DNA of 64,000 nt from Berberis thunbergii (Eukaryota > Streptophyta > Magnoliopsida > Ranunculales > Berberidaceae). A model generated the notes under the pieces. The model saw nothing but the letters and a program-made list of their open reading frames with translations. It was not told where the DNA came from and searched no databases. Shown here piece by piece: positions 43,576 through 55,639 of this stretch. Positions within the stretch are counted from its first letter, which is position 1, and every line of letters starts with the position of its first letter. Where the stretch lies: positions 310,001 through 374,000 of the forward strand of contig QNQO01000523.1 in the NCBI GenBank assembly GCA_003290165.1, read 5' to 3'. A program made the translations under genes and the position numbers.

Positions 43576-46539
43576 ATGCCCCCTATTAGGCAGTCCGTTA
43601 GGTGCTATGGAATTATTAGAATCTGTGAGGTGCTCTGTGAGTTCACTTTGTGGCAGTTCGTTAGGTGCTCTGTTAAATATAAGTTAAATAGAAGTCTCTG
43701 TTAGTTATGTTAGTAAGAGTGCTATAAATAAGAGATTAGAAGTAGCCATAAGGATCATTCATTGAATTGTAAAGTGTTACACATCAATCTTTCTCTATCA
43801 AATAGAAGTTAAATAGAAGTCTCTGTTACAATTCTTTCTCTATCAAATACAATCCTTCCTTGAATTCACATCAATCTGAACATCTGTCAATTGCACTACA
43901 AGATTCAATGCAGCAGTTCTTGAGCTTGTTCTGTAGATCTTGCTTAATTGAATTTCTGAGATACTGACATAAGCCTATAAACCAGCAATAAGCCTATAAC
44001 TTTTAGCAATCTTAGTCTTCATGCTGTGAGATACTGACATTAATAGGATTTCTGAGGAGAATAGACTTTAGACCAGTGATAATAATTAGCTACTCGATAG
44101 TTTTATCTAGCTTTGTTGATTTCAGTACCAGCAGTTTGAAGCACAAAAATCAAAAATGAAAAAGCTGCAAGAAAAACCGGAATATTAGTATCCATTTAAA
44201 ATAATAATAATAAAAAATAAATAAACATGAATAAAATGAGAAAAATTGTTTTCTATCCTTAAGAACAGCTGCTATAGTTATTAGTTATTACTCTGCTTTT
44301 ATATGCATAAAAGGGGACTGAATTTATTTACGTACAACAGTGATAACAGCAGAAGTTGGACAACAACAGGAAGGGATCTATAAGAACTCCAAAACTGTCT
44401 TTCATGCAAATGCACAAATGAAAATTGCTCCTAACTAGGACTAAATACTGCAGTTTTAGGCACTGAAAATAGTTCAAGATTGATAGTGCTCAGTAACATA
44501 ACAAAATCACCTGAAATTAACAGCGTGGAAATTTAAGGTTTACTTCAGTAGATATTCCCCAAGAATGTATATAACATGCTCTTAAAAAAGCAATAAAATG
44601 AGTCTCTTACCTTTCCAAACCATAAAATATCATCATGGAAATGCATACGGATCCTGGGAGAAATAGTCATGGAGGCAAAATTGATCAACTGTCATGGTTT
44701 CCGAACAAACTGCCTCTAATTCTCCGCCTACACATATGAATCTAATTCTCAGCCTACACATAAGAATCTATCTAAAACCTCCTCAATCCATTGTAATATG
44801 GCATTAGCAATCACATACATGCATTAGCAATCACATACATGCATATTTTCCAATTGATCAAAGCACTGAATTGCTTAGTACATTATTCTCCAAACAATTG
44901 ATCAAAGCACTGAATTGCTCAAGAATTATCATACTGAATTGACAATTGAGAATTCATATATGCATATTTTTTAGGTAATACAACCTGACTGGCCTCATTG
45001 AAAAATAAACTGCTGAGATAGGAGGTGTAAACTGTGCTGCATCACCACTATTTGCTGTCAACGGCTTGTCAGAAGAAGAGATTGGAGCTTGAAAATGAAT
45101 GCTGAAACCCTGTAAGGAAATGTAGAACAAAAAGACATCAGGAAGGATTGTAGATTAATAACTACAATCATTATTCTTCATACAATTGCAGTCCCAAAGG
45201 ATTTATGTAGAAATAAATAGCAGCAATCCATATCATTTTGATTGCTTCATGTCAGATTGGGAAAACCTTCTTTTGTTGCAACAATACCTCTTTAATTTGA
45301 TGTCTGTGTAAGAGAAAAATAAAAATTATAAACAAACAAATAAAACACAAGCATTATTGTTTATACCTATCATCCCAAAGGTCTAGCCAGAAGTTTAAAC
45401 AAATGGTCGAATAAATTTGAGTAGATCCTGTTAACCCCAACTCATTTCTTTTCTAAATCTTGCTATAACAGTTTGCAAACCTCACCATTGCATGCAGGGA
45501 GCCAGGCAAGCCAATTTTATGATTACTGATCCATGAACTGACAACTGATCCATGCATGAACTCATCACTGAACTCTACAACCTGATCAGAGAAAAACTTG
45601 AATGTCAAAACAAACTCGATCAACTCCATAAATAACCATTAAAACATGTGAACTTTAAATGAATGAAACTAGCTTATACACATGAAAATAGATCAAAAAA
45701 TGCATGCGATCATAAAACTCCATTGACATCTCTCTAACTAGCTAGCTAGTGTTCTTCGAAGGCGCCTCCTACTATTACTTGTGTAGCTATCTTGAAAAAC
45801 CATTTAGTCAGTCTACATGAAGTTAGGGATGAAAGTGAGGTAGATATAAAGAGAGAACTGATTGTAGTGCCTTGACTACCCCTTCAACTCCTCCAAATTG
45901 ATTGTTTAGACTCTCATAAGAAGAAATGGAACTAGAACCATTTAGAGTTTAAAATAAAAACATCAAACTTAGGATTCTGAAATCAATATTTGGAAATGAT
46001 AATCACATCAAAGAAAATATGCACATAGGCATCTATTTTTCTGTTCTGTATATTCAGGACATCTATCTCTTACTGAGCCAAAAAATGTGATGCTTCATCC
46101 TAAAAAGTTAAACAATACGAAATCAAGCTTCAAACACTGATCACAATAAATGTTTTCCTAACAAATTGGAAATTGCAATAAAAATGATCACATCTACCAA
46201 TAATATTAATCCCTGACTCAAAATTTTATAAACTATTCCCATAAGACAGTTAGGACTATTGAAGTGCCTTGAAATTGTTTTCCCTAAACCTTCGTAAGTT
46301 GAATGTGATCTCTCAGTAGTTATGGATTCAAACCAGTATCAAATAAATATTTGGAATGAAATATTTGGAATGAAACACAAAGAAGTTATGCAAAATAAAT
46401 ATCAAATTTTGTAGAAGTCACAGATACATGGTGTTTGCAGAAAAAACTACTGCTCATATAACTCACATACAAAAAAAGAAAAAAAATTAGAGCATCAGGA
46501 ACCCTAGATCTACAAACCCTAGATCAAGAAGAAATCAAG
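43576..46539. other. Non-coding MULE interior
   Basis: At 43600-43870 is an LTR-like piece (TTAGGTGCTATGGAATTATT, GCTATAAATAAGAG, AATTGTAAAGTG), possibly a solo Copia LTR whose ends I cannot fix. Small tandem repeats occur at 44700-44765 and 44800-44850. At 46440-46540 a second partial copy of the inner arm sequence (CCCTAGATCTACAAACCCTA) adjoins the right TIR. No second gene is visible. Confidence 0.6.
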
Positions 46540-46999
46540 ACAAACTACTGCTCATATAACTCACATACAAACAAAGAAAAAAAAAATTAGAGCGTCAGGA
46601 ACCCTAGATCTACAAACCCTAGATCTAGAAGAAATCAAGAAGAATCAAGTTTGGGTCTTACCTTTCGCGGGTTTCTAAGTTTGGGTCGCTGATTCCAGTT
46701 GCTTCAACAAGTTCTTCTTCTTCTTCTTCCTCTTCTTCTTCTTCTTCTACTCTCTCGATTCTTTTCTCTCTCTCTCTCTAGATCGATTCTTCTTCAACCC
46801 TGCAATGTTCTCTGCAACAACTGTCCCAAAATTTCCCCAAATTTTCGGTTTCAAATGTTGTTTTGAAAGAGTTAGGGTTCGAATTTTTTCCCCAAAATTT
46901 TGGCGAATCGAAATCTCGCCTTCATCATGCACGTGCCTGGGAGGGTCCCGAACGCGTGCCAGGGAGTGTCCAGACAGCCACCCAGGCCAGCTAGAATTA
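46540..46999 (-). repeat. Right terminal inverted repeat of the MULE
   Basis: This mirrors the left arm including the leader and splice-donor region (CTTACCTTTCGCGGG on the plus strand at about 46658). It could therefore drive inward antisense transcripts from the right end. It lacks the 30-bp duplication present on the left. Confidence 0.92.
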
Positions 47000-48144
47000 A
47001 CCCAAACACAAAGACTTCAGGGGCCACTTGAAATTGACCCTAAAAGGGAGCACGTGTTGTTAGGTAGCAATTAAGGTCCTTTGAACCTAGACAGAGGATC
47101 TTTTCGATAATTTAAATTGGGATGATTTCGTTGCATGATTAGGTGTAGAGAATGGTTCACTCCGCCTATATAAATAAAGAATGAGAAGATGAGATAAATA
47201 TATTTTAAATCAGAAAGACGTGAGATAAATAAAAGTGATTGCACCGACGACCAAGTCTCAAGCACTGGACTAATTTTACCCACCACAAAAAAAATGCAAT
47301 AAGAGAGAACTTTCGACAACAAAAATACCCAAACATCAACAAAAATCTTCGTAGGACATTTATGCAACTTCAATCGCATCGCAACTAATTCGACCAAATT
47401 GCACCAAAGCCACACCATTCACATGCGGCTAGGCTTTTGTAGGAAATAGAATTGTGGGGGGAGGGGTTGCATCCACTCAAAGGCATTGATCTCAAGCACA
47501 TGCCCTGCGCATGAAATAATGTCTTGATTTAATGGAGGGCAGTTTTTGTTTAATTGAAGTATGGTTGGCAACTCAAGACGAGACAATTGAATTGATTTAG
47601 GCATTTGAACCCAAGATTGAGATAGTTTTCTAAAGGCAATGACTAAATAACATCACTAGTTCTATTGAATGACATCACGTCACCTTTCTGAATGACACCA
47701 CCACCTACTGAAAGACACCACCAATATAAACCTTGAACCTCCACAATCAAAAAAATTTCTCCTCTCCCTCAAATGTCAGCTTCACTCTCCCAAATTTTGA
47801 TATTTCGCACCCACTCTTATCCCACCATCATTCTCCCTCTTTTCTCTACTCTCTGCTCTCTCCCTCTACTCTCACTATGTGATAGGGTTTTTGTTTGTGA
47901 CTAATGTCATTTTGATTGTTGCAATTTGGGTTGGTTTGGTGTGAAATTTATTGCAATTTGGATGCGATTTAGTGTGGGATTTGTTGTTTCATCATCTTCT
48001 TTGGTTTTTTCTGCTGTGGGGGTTCGTCTATGCATTCAACCAAACCCCTTAGGTTATTTCAAAACTCTAAATCTACATTTAAGTAAGAAAGGAATGTCAT
48101 GTCTCATTTATTTTAATTGTATCATTTTGTTTTAAATGTTTAGT
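47000..48144. other. No recognised gene between MULE and PMD gene
   Basis: This holds a GC-poor flank and, from about 47640, a leader-like run before the PMD start. The minus-strand frame at 47604-47419 (MPKSIQLSRLELPTILQLNK) vaguely recalls an LRR but is too short to call. Confidence 0.45.
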
Positions 48145-48717
48145 ATGGCAAAGACAAACAAAGACATCGTGTCTTCTTTGGTTGGTGTTGGTGGTGATGA
48201 TGGTAGTAGTAGTGGGGGTCATCCAGTTCAAAGATGACCAATGATGGCGTCTATGAGAAAGGTCATTGCAATAAAAATAAAAATAAGATGGAAGAGAGAA
48301 AAATGCAAATAATGCAACAATGGAGGCAGAAATAAGAGGAAGTAAAGAGGAGAGAAAATGAAAATGGGAATAGTTTGATTGATGAGAATAATTTGATTGA
48401 TGCGGCTGAAACGGCTACACTCCTAATGTTATCGTAAAGTCAACGTGGTGTGGTTGGTAAGGGTGTTACAGATAAGATTGAGGAAGCGAAAGAAAATGAG
48501 GGGGATGAATAGGGTGATGATGGGATGAGAAGGGTGATGGGGATGAGGAGGTTCAAAATGAAGATAAACTACTTATTTATGTCTAACCTGGTTCCGATGA
48601 AGATGAAGAGCATAACAAAGTTTTGTATCTTGGCGGTCCCAAAGACGACTCCATATTAGAGGATTATGATGGCCATGTTTCTCGATCCATTTCTGCCGGT
48701 GCGGAGGTAATTATAAT

Positions 48718-49399
48718 TGATGTCATTTATTTCTGCTATCCTTCCTCACTGCTTACCTAGACCTGCACAGGTAGGAAACGTGAGCTAAGGACCACCGTGC
48801 GGTGGCCGATGACACTCCGATGCTTAAGTTAGATAATGCTTAGGAGAGGCTTAAAACTGTAAATTGGGTTATATTGCGTACCTCTAGTTCATCGACCTGA
48901 TCTCCCTTTTATAGTAAATGAGTCCTTGTTCGGCTAGGCCTTTGGTGATATAGTTTAGGGAAATGATCTTGTTGTGGAGATCATTTTCTAATTGGGAGCT
49001 GTCATGTGGGATAGTTTCCCTACACGACTCGTGCTCCTAAATTTGTGAGAGAAGTTTCCCTTTTTGAGTATTGTCCATTTAAGAAAGTTTTCTTGCCCAA
49101 CTTATACTCTAATATATGTTTCCTAGTATGATCTAATGTGTTACTAGCATGTCTGTCTTGGGTAGATCTCTCATATACTTGCCTTAGAGGTCTTATTGGT
49201 ATTGGGCATGACCACGTGACGTGTGGGTTTACTAGCTCATTGCAACTCAGGCACGACTGTCTGGATTCTACCAATGATGGGTTAACTATTGTTTGGGACT
49301 CGTTGGATTGAGCATGCAATCGGGTCTACTTCATTCTGTTGACGAGATTATCATGACACATGTATGGTGCTGATTAGAGGATGTTTTAATGTATCATCA
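48718..49399 (-). repeat. Tat 3' LTR
   Basis: This is 682 bp, TGATGTCATT...TGTATCATCA on the plus strand. It shares AGGACCACCGTG.GGTGGCC, ATGCTTAAGTTAG and CTCCCTTTTATAGT with the right copy. Visible divergence (substitutions and small indels throughout) shows the insertion is not recent. Confidence 0.92.
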
Positions 49400-49552
49400 G
49401 CTACTCCCCTCGAGTTAGTGGGTCATCTTATCGATCTACTGGGTCATTTCATGAAATAGCTATGCATTCATGATGATTGAGTTATTTCCTCAAGCAGCAA
49501 GTTGCATTAATAGGCGTGTGCCAGCTTGAAAGCGGGAAATGCGAGTAGCTTT

Positions 49553-49560
49553 CTATATAG
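49553..49560 (+). promoter_or_regulatory. TATA box of the antisense ORF
   Basis: TTCTATATAG at 49551-49560 on the plus strand lies about 125 bp before the ATG at 49684 of the extra ORF. It lies just inside the 3' LTR, at the position expected for a private promoter transcribing against the element. Only position and motif support this. Confidence 0.55.
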
Positions 49561-49683
49561 ATCTCCTGCTTGTGGAGTATAACTCCTTTACTCTTTTGAT
49601 CTCAGAGATTCTATTTTGTTGTATTGTTTGTTGTACTTTTAACTTTGCTCAACTTTCGTATTTGAAAGCTTGTACTTTCTTTC

Positions 49684-52128
49684 ATGGTGGGCCGGGATCA
49701 GCTTTCTGATGAACTGTTCACCAAGGGCCATAAGTTTTTTGAGGAGAGGTTGCTTTCTAAATCTGATCTGGAAATACCCCGTAAGACATGGGATTCCAAA
49801 TGATCTGGTGTTTGGCACTCTGGGCGCTGATCTAACGCCATTGTACCCTTCTGAAGGGTTCATCTGTCTTCACCGAGGTATGCTTCAAATGGGTGTCCAT
49901 TTTCCTGTCATCAAGGATATCTGGGAGTTCCTCACGTACCTCAGCATTGCACCCGCTGAATTTGTGTCGAACGGGTTAGGACTTTAATCACCATTCTGAT
50001 TAAGGCTAAGGACGCAAGTGTCCGAGTGTCTTCGAGGGCGATACAATTGCTCACTTCTCCTTGGATAAATGAGCACGTTGTGTGTGTGTGTTGATATCCC
50101 TAGACTGCTTTGGAAAACTACCTGATGATTTCAAATCATGGCAGAACTTATGCTTCATGGCCCCGATGGACTCGACTATTTTTAGCTTGTTGGTCGTCCC
50201 GTCGAGCGTGAAATTTTGACAACTAAGTAAGTTGATTCCTTCTTCGGTCTTGTTTGTGTTAACTGCATATTAAATTGACCTGTTGTGGTTTTTTATGGGA
50301 GATTCTCTGCTTCGCCTCTTTCTGCTAAAGATAAAACAACTTTGGATGCGTTCCTTGACATACCTTGTCTGAAGGTAAAGGATGTAGTTAAGCTTTCTAA
50401 TATTGAGCGCAACGATCTGTGGGCTTCTTGGCATGTAGCTCCTACTGTGTATCGGGTGAAAAAGCCAAAGCTTGAAGGTGTGTTTGTTTTGCAAAAGAGG
50501 AAGCTTCCCAAGATCAAGGTTCCAAGCCCTTCAAGGAGGGTAGAAATAGATGAGGCGTTTCCTTCTCCTGTGCATCCGAAGAGATCTGGTGTTTTGTCTA
50601 GGTTCGTCCGTAGGAATCTGGCCTCATCCAGAGGGCATGATGTTGTCGTGGCCCCTATCTCTCTTCCTGACTTGGAGAGAAAATATATGCAAATGGTGGG
50701 GTGGAGGATGTTGCCGAACTGAGCACCAAGCAGGCAGAGTTTATGAATAAGATGATGCTACAGGCAAGCATGGAAGCTTCGAACGGTCATCTTTTTTCAA
50801 TAAAGAACTTCAAGCTCCACCTCTTTTTGGATCATGAACCTGTTGAAGAGTCGCCTAATCATCGAGGTCATGGTGAAGGTCCTTCATCTTGACACCCATA
50901 CTGTGCTCCATCTCATTATCGTCCTCATATTCAACTGATGACGGGTCCAAAGAATAACTCCCTTCCCTTTTCTCTTTCAAATGAAGCTAGACCGGCATGT
51001 GAGAAAGTGTCAATTGTTGCGGGAAAAGGGAAAGTTGTTGATAAGGGCCCTGAAGCAGTGAAAACGGCTAATGGCGGTGCTGGAGTGATTCCATTTTCGA
51101 AAAACCTTCATCCGGATGCTCGGATCAGTCTGTTTGCTCCAAATGTAATAAGGATGAGCAACCAAGCTTGGCATTAGGAGATTGACATTTTTTACCGCGA
51201 GGAAGTATATCAACAGGTGGAATGACTGGCTGGCGAACTGTCCTCCGAAGCCAGTACGAGAGACGTTATGAGAGCATTTGGATAAAGGGCAGAAACACCT
51301 TTTGTTGGGGATGTTATATCTAAATCAAGTAGCTGCATCTGGAATTGAAGTCGAAGTCGATCGTGAGAGGGTGTATACCATGGAGCTAGTCTTTAAAAAC
51401 TTGCAGAAGTCATACTCTGACTCTCTTTACGAGATTGAGTCGTTGAGGAAACAACTCAAAGCTTTCTTAGATACTGGAACGGAGTCCAGTTCTATTTGCT
51501 TAGAGGCTTAGAAGGCTCACTTGGAAGCGTTTGAGTCCAACTTGGTGAGCGAAGTGTCCGTGAGGGATCAGTTCGAAAAAGAATTAAACCTTGTCCGTCG
51601 TGACTTGTAGTTTGCCCATGATTCTGTGGATGGAGTGTTGGCTGAACTGTAGGTTCTGCATGCTAAGAGGATTTAGAAGGAGTCCAAGTAAACAGTCCAA
51701 TGTCAGCACTTGGAGGCCAATGCTTCATGCCAAAAGTGCACGGACCGCTGGAGAGCAGCTCCTTCTGGCGCATAATGATAAGCTAGATGCTGAGCAGTAA
51801 GACTGAAATCCTGTCGAGCGAGTTGGAACAACTGAAGCAAGAGCTAGCTAGGTCAAGAGGGTGTGAAGAGAAGCTTCTCGAGGCCCAGGGCACATTTGAA
51901 TTTAGTAGAGTCGTGCATGAAAGGCAAGAGTTGTTGCATCCGATGAAGAAGGAGCACCTCAACTGGGATCTCTACTATTATAAAGATATTGCTTATGCAG
52001 AGTTTAGAACAACCTACGATTCGTCTGAAGAAGAAGGTGACCCTGCAGCACTGACAGATGTGTCTTCTGCTTCTTTCCCTGCTAAGTCCATTTCTGTTGT
52101 ATCTGATTCTTCTCCTGATGAGGGGTGA
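49684..52128 (+). pseudogene. Antisense extra ORF (gypsy-type transposon / transposase_28-like protein)
   Basis: Plus-strand frame starting MVGRDQLSDELFTKGHKFFE and moving through SEGFICLHRGMLQMGVHFPV and FLTYLSIAPAEFVSNGLG (49850-49980), the N-terminal domain of the plant gypsy-type transposon family. The middle region (50285-50722) has FVLQKRKLPKIKVPSP and LASSRGHDVVVAP. A coiled-coil part follows (51270-51900: ERVYTMELVFKNLQKSYSDS, SELEQLKQELARSRGCEEKL), and an acidic Ser-rich tail (SSEEEGDPAALTDVSS) ends at a TGA at 52126. At least six frame breaks or stops make it a pseudogene. Its coiled coil and position match the remnant at 7870-8345. Confidence 0.8.
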
Positions 52129-52399
52129 ATCTTGTACTCGAGTTTGCAAATGAATAGTACTTTTTTGTCTTCCCTTGCTTTTCCTGCTAGCTTTTACCTA
52201 CTTTGTCTTATTTCGACATTAATTGTCAGACGAGAACTTTGTTGTGCTAGGAAGCTTATGTTTGATACGATGTTGGGGGCTCTAACTTCTTGTGTTGTAT
52301 TAGTTGGTGTAGTTCCAGTCAGATTCCTTTCTAGAGATTAGGGAATGTAGTACACCCTCTGTCTGGCGGCTTGGTTGTCTGTTGGACCAGCAGTTGTTG

Positions 52400-53290
52400 T
52401 TTCTGTTATAAGCGTATCAGTCAGACTGTGGTCTCAATGCTTGCGCCCTAGTAGATGATTGTACCAAGTAGTTTGGGTGACTTTTCCGAACTCTGACCGG
52501 ATTTTTGACTCATATTTATTTGCTATTTGTAGAATAGGCTTAATTGGACTGGGGTTTGATATCGCCAATTATGTATGACTAAACTAGGGTCAGTTTTCAA
52601 CGACCATGGTGGTCCATGGCAAGCCGTTTTCACCAGGCTACATGAGCACTGACTAAGCTCCCACTTTCCAACCCATCTTGATACGTTCATGGAAGACTAG
52701 GAATTGGAGCGAGCCAGCAGTTTTCATCGTCCGTTGTTCTGACTAAACTTTTGGCAGGGTTTGGTGATCATTGTATGTAGTTGGCCAATGATTTCTGGCT
52801 AGTCATTTTCATCAGACTACATGAGCACTGACTAAGCTCATGCTTTCTATCCCGTCAGAATCCGTGCGCAGTGAACTAGGCTTCAAGCATACCAAAACCA
52901 TCGTCATCAGCGACCATTGAGTAAGCTTTGGTCAGGCTTCAGCGATCACTGTTTGCGTATTAGTGACCCTGGCAAGCCATCTTAATTAGGCGTCGAGAGC
53001 TTTGACTAGACTCCCACTTTCTAAGCTTTCGAAATCCATTATTTGCGGACTAGGCTTCAAGTAGACCATAAGCTATCGTCGTCGGTCGTCACTGACTAAG
53101 CTTTGGTCTGGTTCAATCTCTATTGCCCATGTTTGGACAATGATCCCTGGCAAACTATCTCGATCAGGCATCAGAGTGCTGACTAAGCTGCCACTCTCTA
53201 AACCGTTGACACCCTTTTAATTTAAAGGACTAGGCATTAAAGCGTACCAGAAGCTATTGTCATAGGTAAAAAACGACTAAGCTTTGGTTA
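52400..53290. repeat. Second array of the ~179-bp repeat, opposite orientation
   Basis: Anchors GACTAAGCTT-like occur at 52577, 52741, 52919, 53094 and 53275 (spacings 164, 178, 175, 181). Blocks GACTAGACTCCCACTTTC, GGACTAGGC.T and ATCGTCGTC match the reverse complement of the 6230-7620 unit. The units are more diverged from each other than in the first array. It lies just past the stop of the antisense ORF. Confidence 0.88.
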
Positions 53291-53302
53291 GAATGAGATT
53301 CT

Positions 53303-53515
53303 GGGCATGTAAGTCTAACTTGGGTGTCCTGACGTACTTAGCTCACATATAAAATTCTAAGCGTGTAAGTTTGACTTGGGTGTCCTGACTTACTAAGCTC
53401 GTATATAAAATTTTGGGCGTGTAAGTCTGACTTGGGTGTCCTGACTTACTTAGCTCACATAAAACATTTTGGGCATGTAAGTATGACTTGGGTGTCCTAA
53501 CTTACTTAACTCGTG
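53303..53515. repeat. 56-bp tandem repeat, four copies
   Basis: TGGGTGTCCT recurs at 53321, 53377, 53433 and 53489, exactly 56 bp apart. Each unit also has GGGC.TGTAAGT.TGACT and a CTTAGCTC...ATAAAA tail. It abuts the 179-bp array and is a distinct family, though both contain CTTAGCT/ACTAAGCT. Confidence 0.92.
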
Positions 53516-55180
53516 TGGCGGTCTGATTCCAGTGTCAAATCGATTGATCAGACTAATAATAGATTGAGGGGCTTTAACAAACAACAGCGGAATAATAGTG
53601 GAGTTGATGCCTTGTGTTTAATGATAACACTCTATAGACGCGCTCCTTATTATGTGGGTGCTCAAGGCCTTTGATGTTTGTTCTTTTTGCGTGTGTTGGG
53701 CCAAATCTGGCAGGGCATAAGCTTAGGCCCATTAGTTGAGGGGCTCAATTAAAAATATTTATGGTAGTGTGCTAAGGATACGACGCATTTTGTGAGACGA
53801 TTTAGTATCGATTACTCCCAAAGTTAATGGGGCTACCTGCAGGGTCATTAATTCCAAAGATGTTGACTTGTGTTGTTGCTACTGGAACAATCATTTTCCC
53901 GATTTCCCATACGAAATTTAATGTTGAACTAACTGCTTGTTGACGCCTCTTTGTAAACCATTTCACCTATATATGGGTTGGCTATTCTGCGTTCAAGCAC
54001 TGCAATGAAAATAGTGGAGCATGTTAATCAAATGCATCTTACTAGAGAGTTTGTTTTGGGTTTTCCAAAGGCTGAAGGAAGTTCTCCCTTACTAGAGTCT
54101 TCAAATGTTCTGACATTTGCGTCAATGAGTTTTGATAAGACTTGTTATTATGCGGTGCAGCCTGATCTGGGTGGGCACCTGATTGAACTCTTCCGTCCTC
54201 CAGTGCTCAACCACTCTCCCATCTGTCTATTGTTGTCGAGGGTTGGTCCTCGCAGCTAGTTTATGTTTGGTGGGAGCGTTGGAGGTTGTGACTCTCATTC
54301 TTGGGGTGGAACCTCTCCCTCACCTCAAGCATTACGCGCTTGAAATGTGTTTCCATTTGGCAGCATTGTGAAACCTCAACGATTTCGTTGCTTCAAGACG
54401 TTTTCATCAGCTTTTTATCGCTTCCTTTTGTTCTTTTTCATCGGGCAAACTGGTAGAGTGAAGAACTGAGGGAGTGCTCACAGCCCTCTTTGTGTACTTT
54501 TCTTGCCACATTTGAATCGTCTTGTCTTCCCGGGGTGATTCGATGGAGCAATTAATTGAGTGCATTCTTTCATCATCTGTCGCAGACACTTTACTCTCAC
54601 CACCTTCTCTTCTGGAGGCGAATTAGCATATTTGAGTTTCTACCCTTGTTTCTGCAGATAGATGCTTGCATTGGACTTAGATACTTGTAGTGTATAAACT
54701 GATGTACTAGTTGGTCAGCAAGCAACTGTTTTATTTCTGAAATGTGTCTTGTATGAATAATTCTTCTACACTGAATTCAAAAATAGAAAGAAAAAACGAA
54801 ATCAATGCAACAAATAATTTAACTCCGATCGAAAACTGAGCTAATCCGACCCTAGAAGAGGTGCAAATGGTCTTAGCTCGGATTGCGTGGTCCCTCTAGC
54901 CTAGTTTTTTTATGAAGTTAATGAAGTTACTGAATAGTGGATTTGTGCCGGCAGGCGGTTCCTTGCTAATTAACAACTCTTGGAGTTGGTGCCTGTTTGA
55001 TGAAGTATTGTTACTTAACTCTTTGTTACTCTGGATTGCCTCGCTATCTTTGACTTCTGGATCTCCGCATAGTTGCTTCTTGGTTATTTGGGCTCATCCG
55101 CCCTCATAGAGTGATCTGCCTCGTTTGTCTAGGTCTGATGCCTGAAATGTTGGTTTTGTGGCCTCGAGTTGTAACTAGAA
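53516..55180. other. Unassigned interior where Tat pol should be
   Basis: No RT, RNase H or integrase motif is readable on the minus strand. On the plus strand a TATA-like CACCTATATATGG at 53966-53978 is followed by an open frame to 54259 with no recognised similarity (HVNQMHLTREFVLGFPKAEG). The stretch may be captured non-element DNA. Confidence 0.55.
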
Positions 55181-55189
55181 ACAATTCAG

Positions 55190-55570
55190 CTACTTCAAGG
55201 CTGCAAAATGGCAGTCTCTCGCTGCTGGCTGATATCTTTGAATAGTCCCTTGGGCATGGTTGGTTGTATATTTTATGCATTGGTGTAGGTTGGATACCAC
55301 CGCTTCCATATGATGAAGCCACAGCCTTCCCAAATTGATGTTGTAGGTTGACGGAGTGTCAACTACCATGAACTCTTGGACAAGGTACTTCCATAGTTGT
55401 GGCTCTCTTGCCACCACCATTAGATTGATCTTCCCGATGGGGAAGCATTTCTCTCCGATGAACCCGACCATAGGGTGGTTGGCAGGTGTTAAGTCTTTCT
55501 CCTGTAGCTGCATGTTGCAGAATGCACCGAGGAACATGACATTTAGTAAGCTTCCAGTGTCCACCAAAGC
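55190..55570 (-). pseudogene. Tat protease of the non-autonomous element
   Basis: The minus strand encodes VDTGSLLNVMFLGAF (active-site D-T-G), then FPIGKINLMVVAREP, FMVVDTPSTYNINLGRLWLH and AVVSNLHQCIKYTTNH. The frame is open over 125 codons and closely parallels the protease at 25876-26480. It is the last pol domain preserved. Confidence 0.88.
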
Positions 55571-55639
55571 TCTATTTACCCCCCACTTAGCGGTAAGGAT
55601 GGAGATGACCTGGGCATCATTATGAGGAGAATGTATCCC

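Larger units (their letters stand above)
38384..46999 (+). mobile_element. FAR1-type Mutator-like element (MULE) with long terminal inverted repeats
   Basis: The element is bounded by inverted repeats starting TAATTCTAGCTGGCCT on the left and ending AGGCCAGCTAGAATTA on the right. The arms are about 515 bp (38384-38900) and about 460 bp (46540-46999). Inside is one transposase gene with FAR1 DNA-binding, MULE DDE and SWIM domains. The left arm provides promoter, 5' untranslated exon and a splice donor. The nine flanking bases are ACACAACAA and ACCCAAACA: only 6 of 9 match, so the target duplication is uncertain. Element length is about 8.6 kb. Confidence 0.9.

Noticed and set aside
47419..47604. 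Minus-strand frame resembling an LRR
   Set aside because: Only about 20 suggestive residues, no repeats of the motif and no neighbouring NBS or kinase domain.
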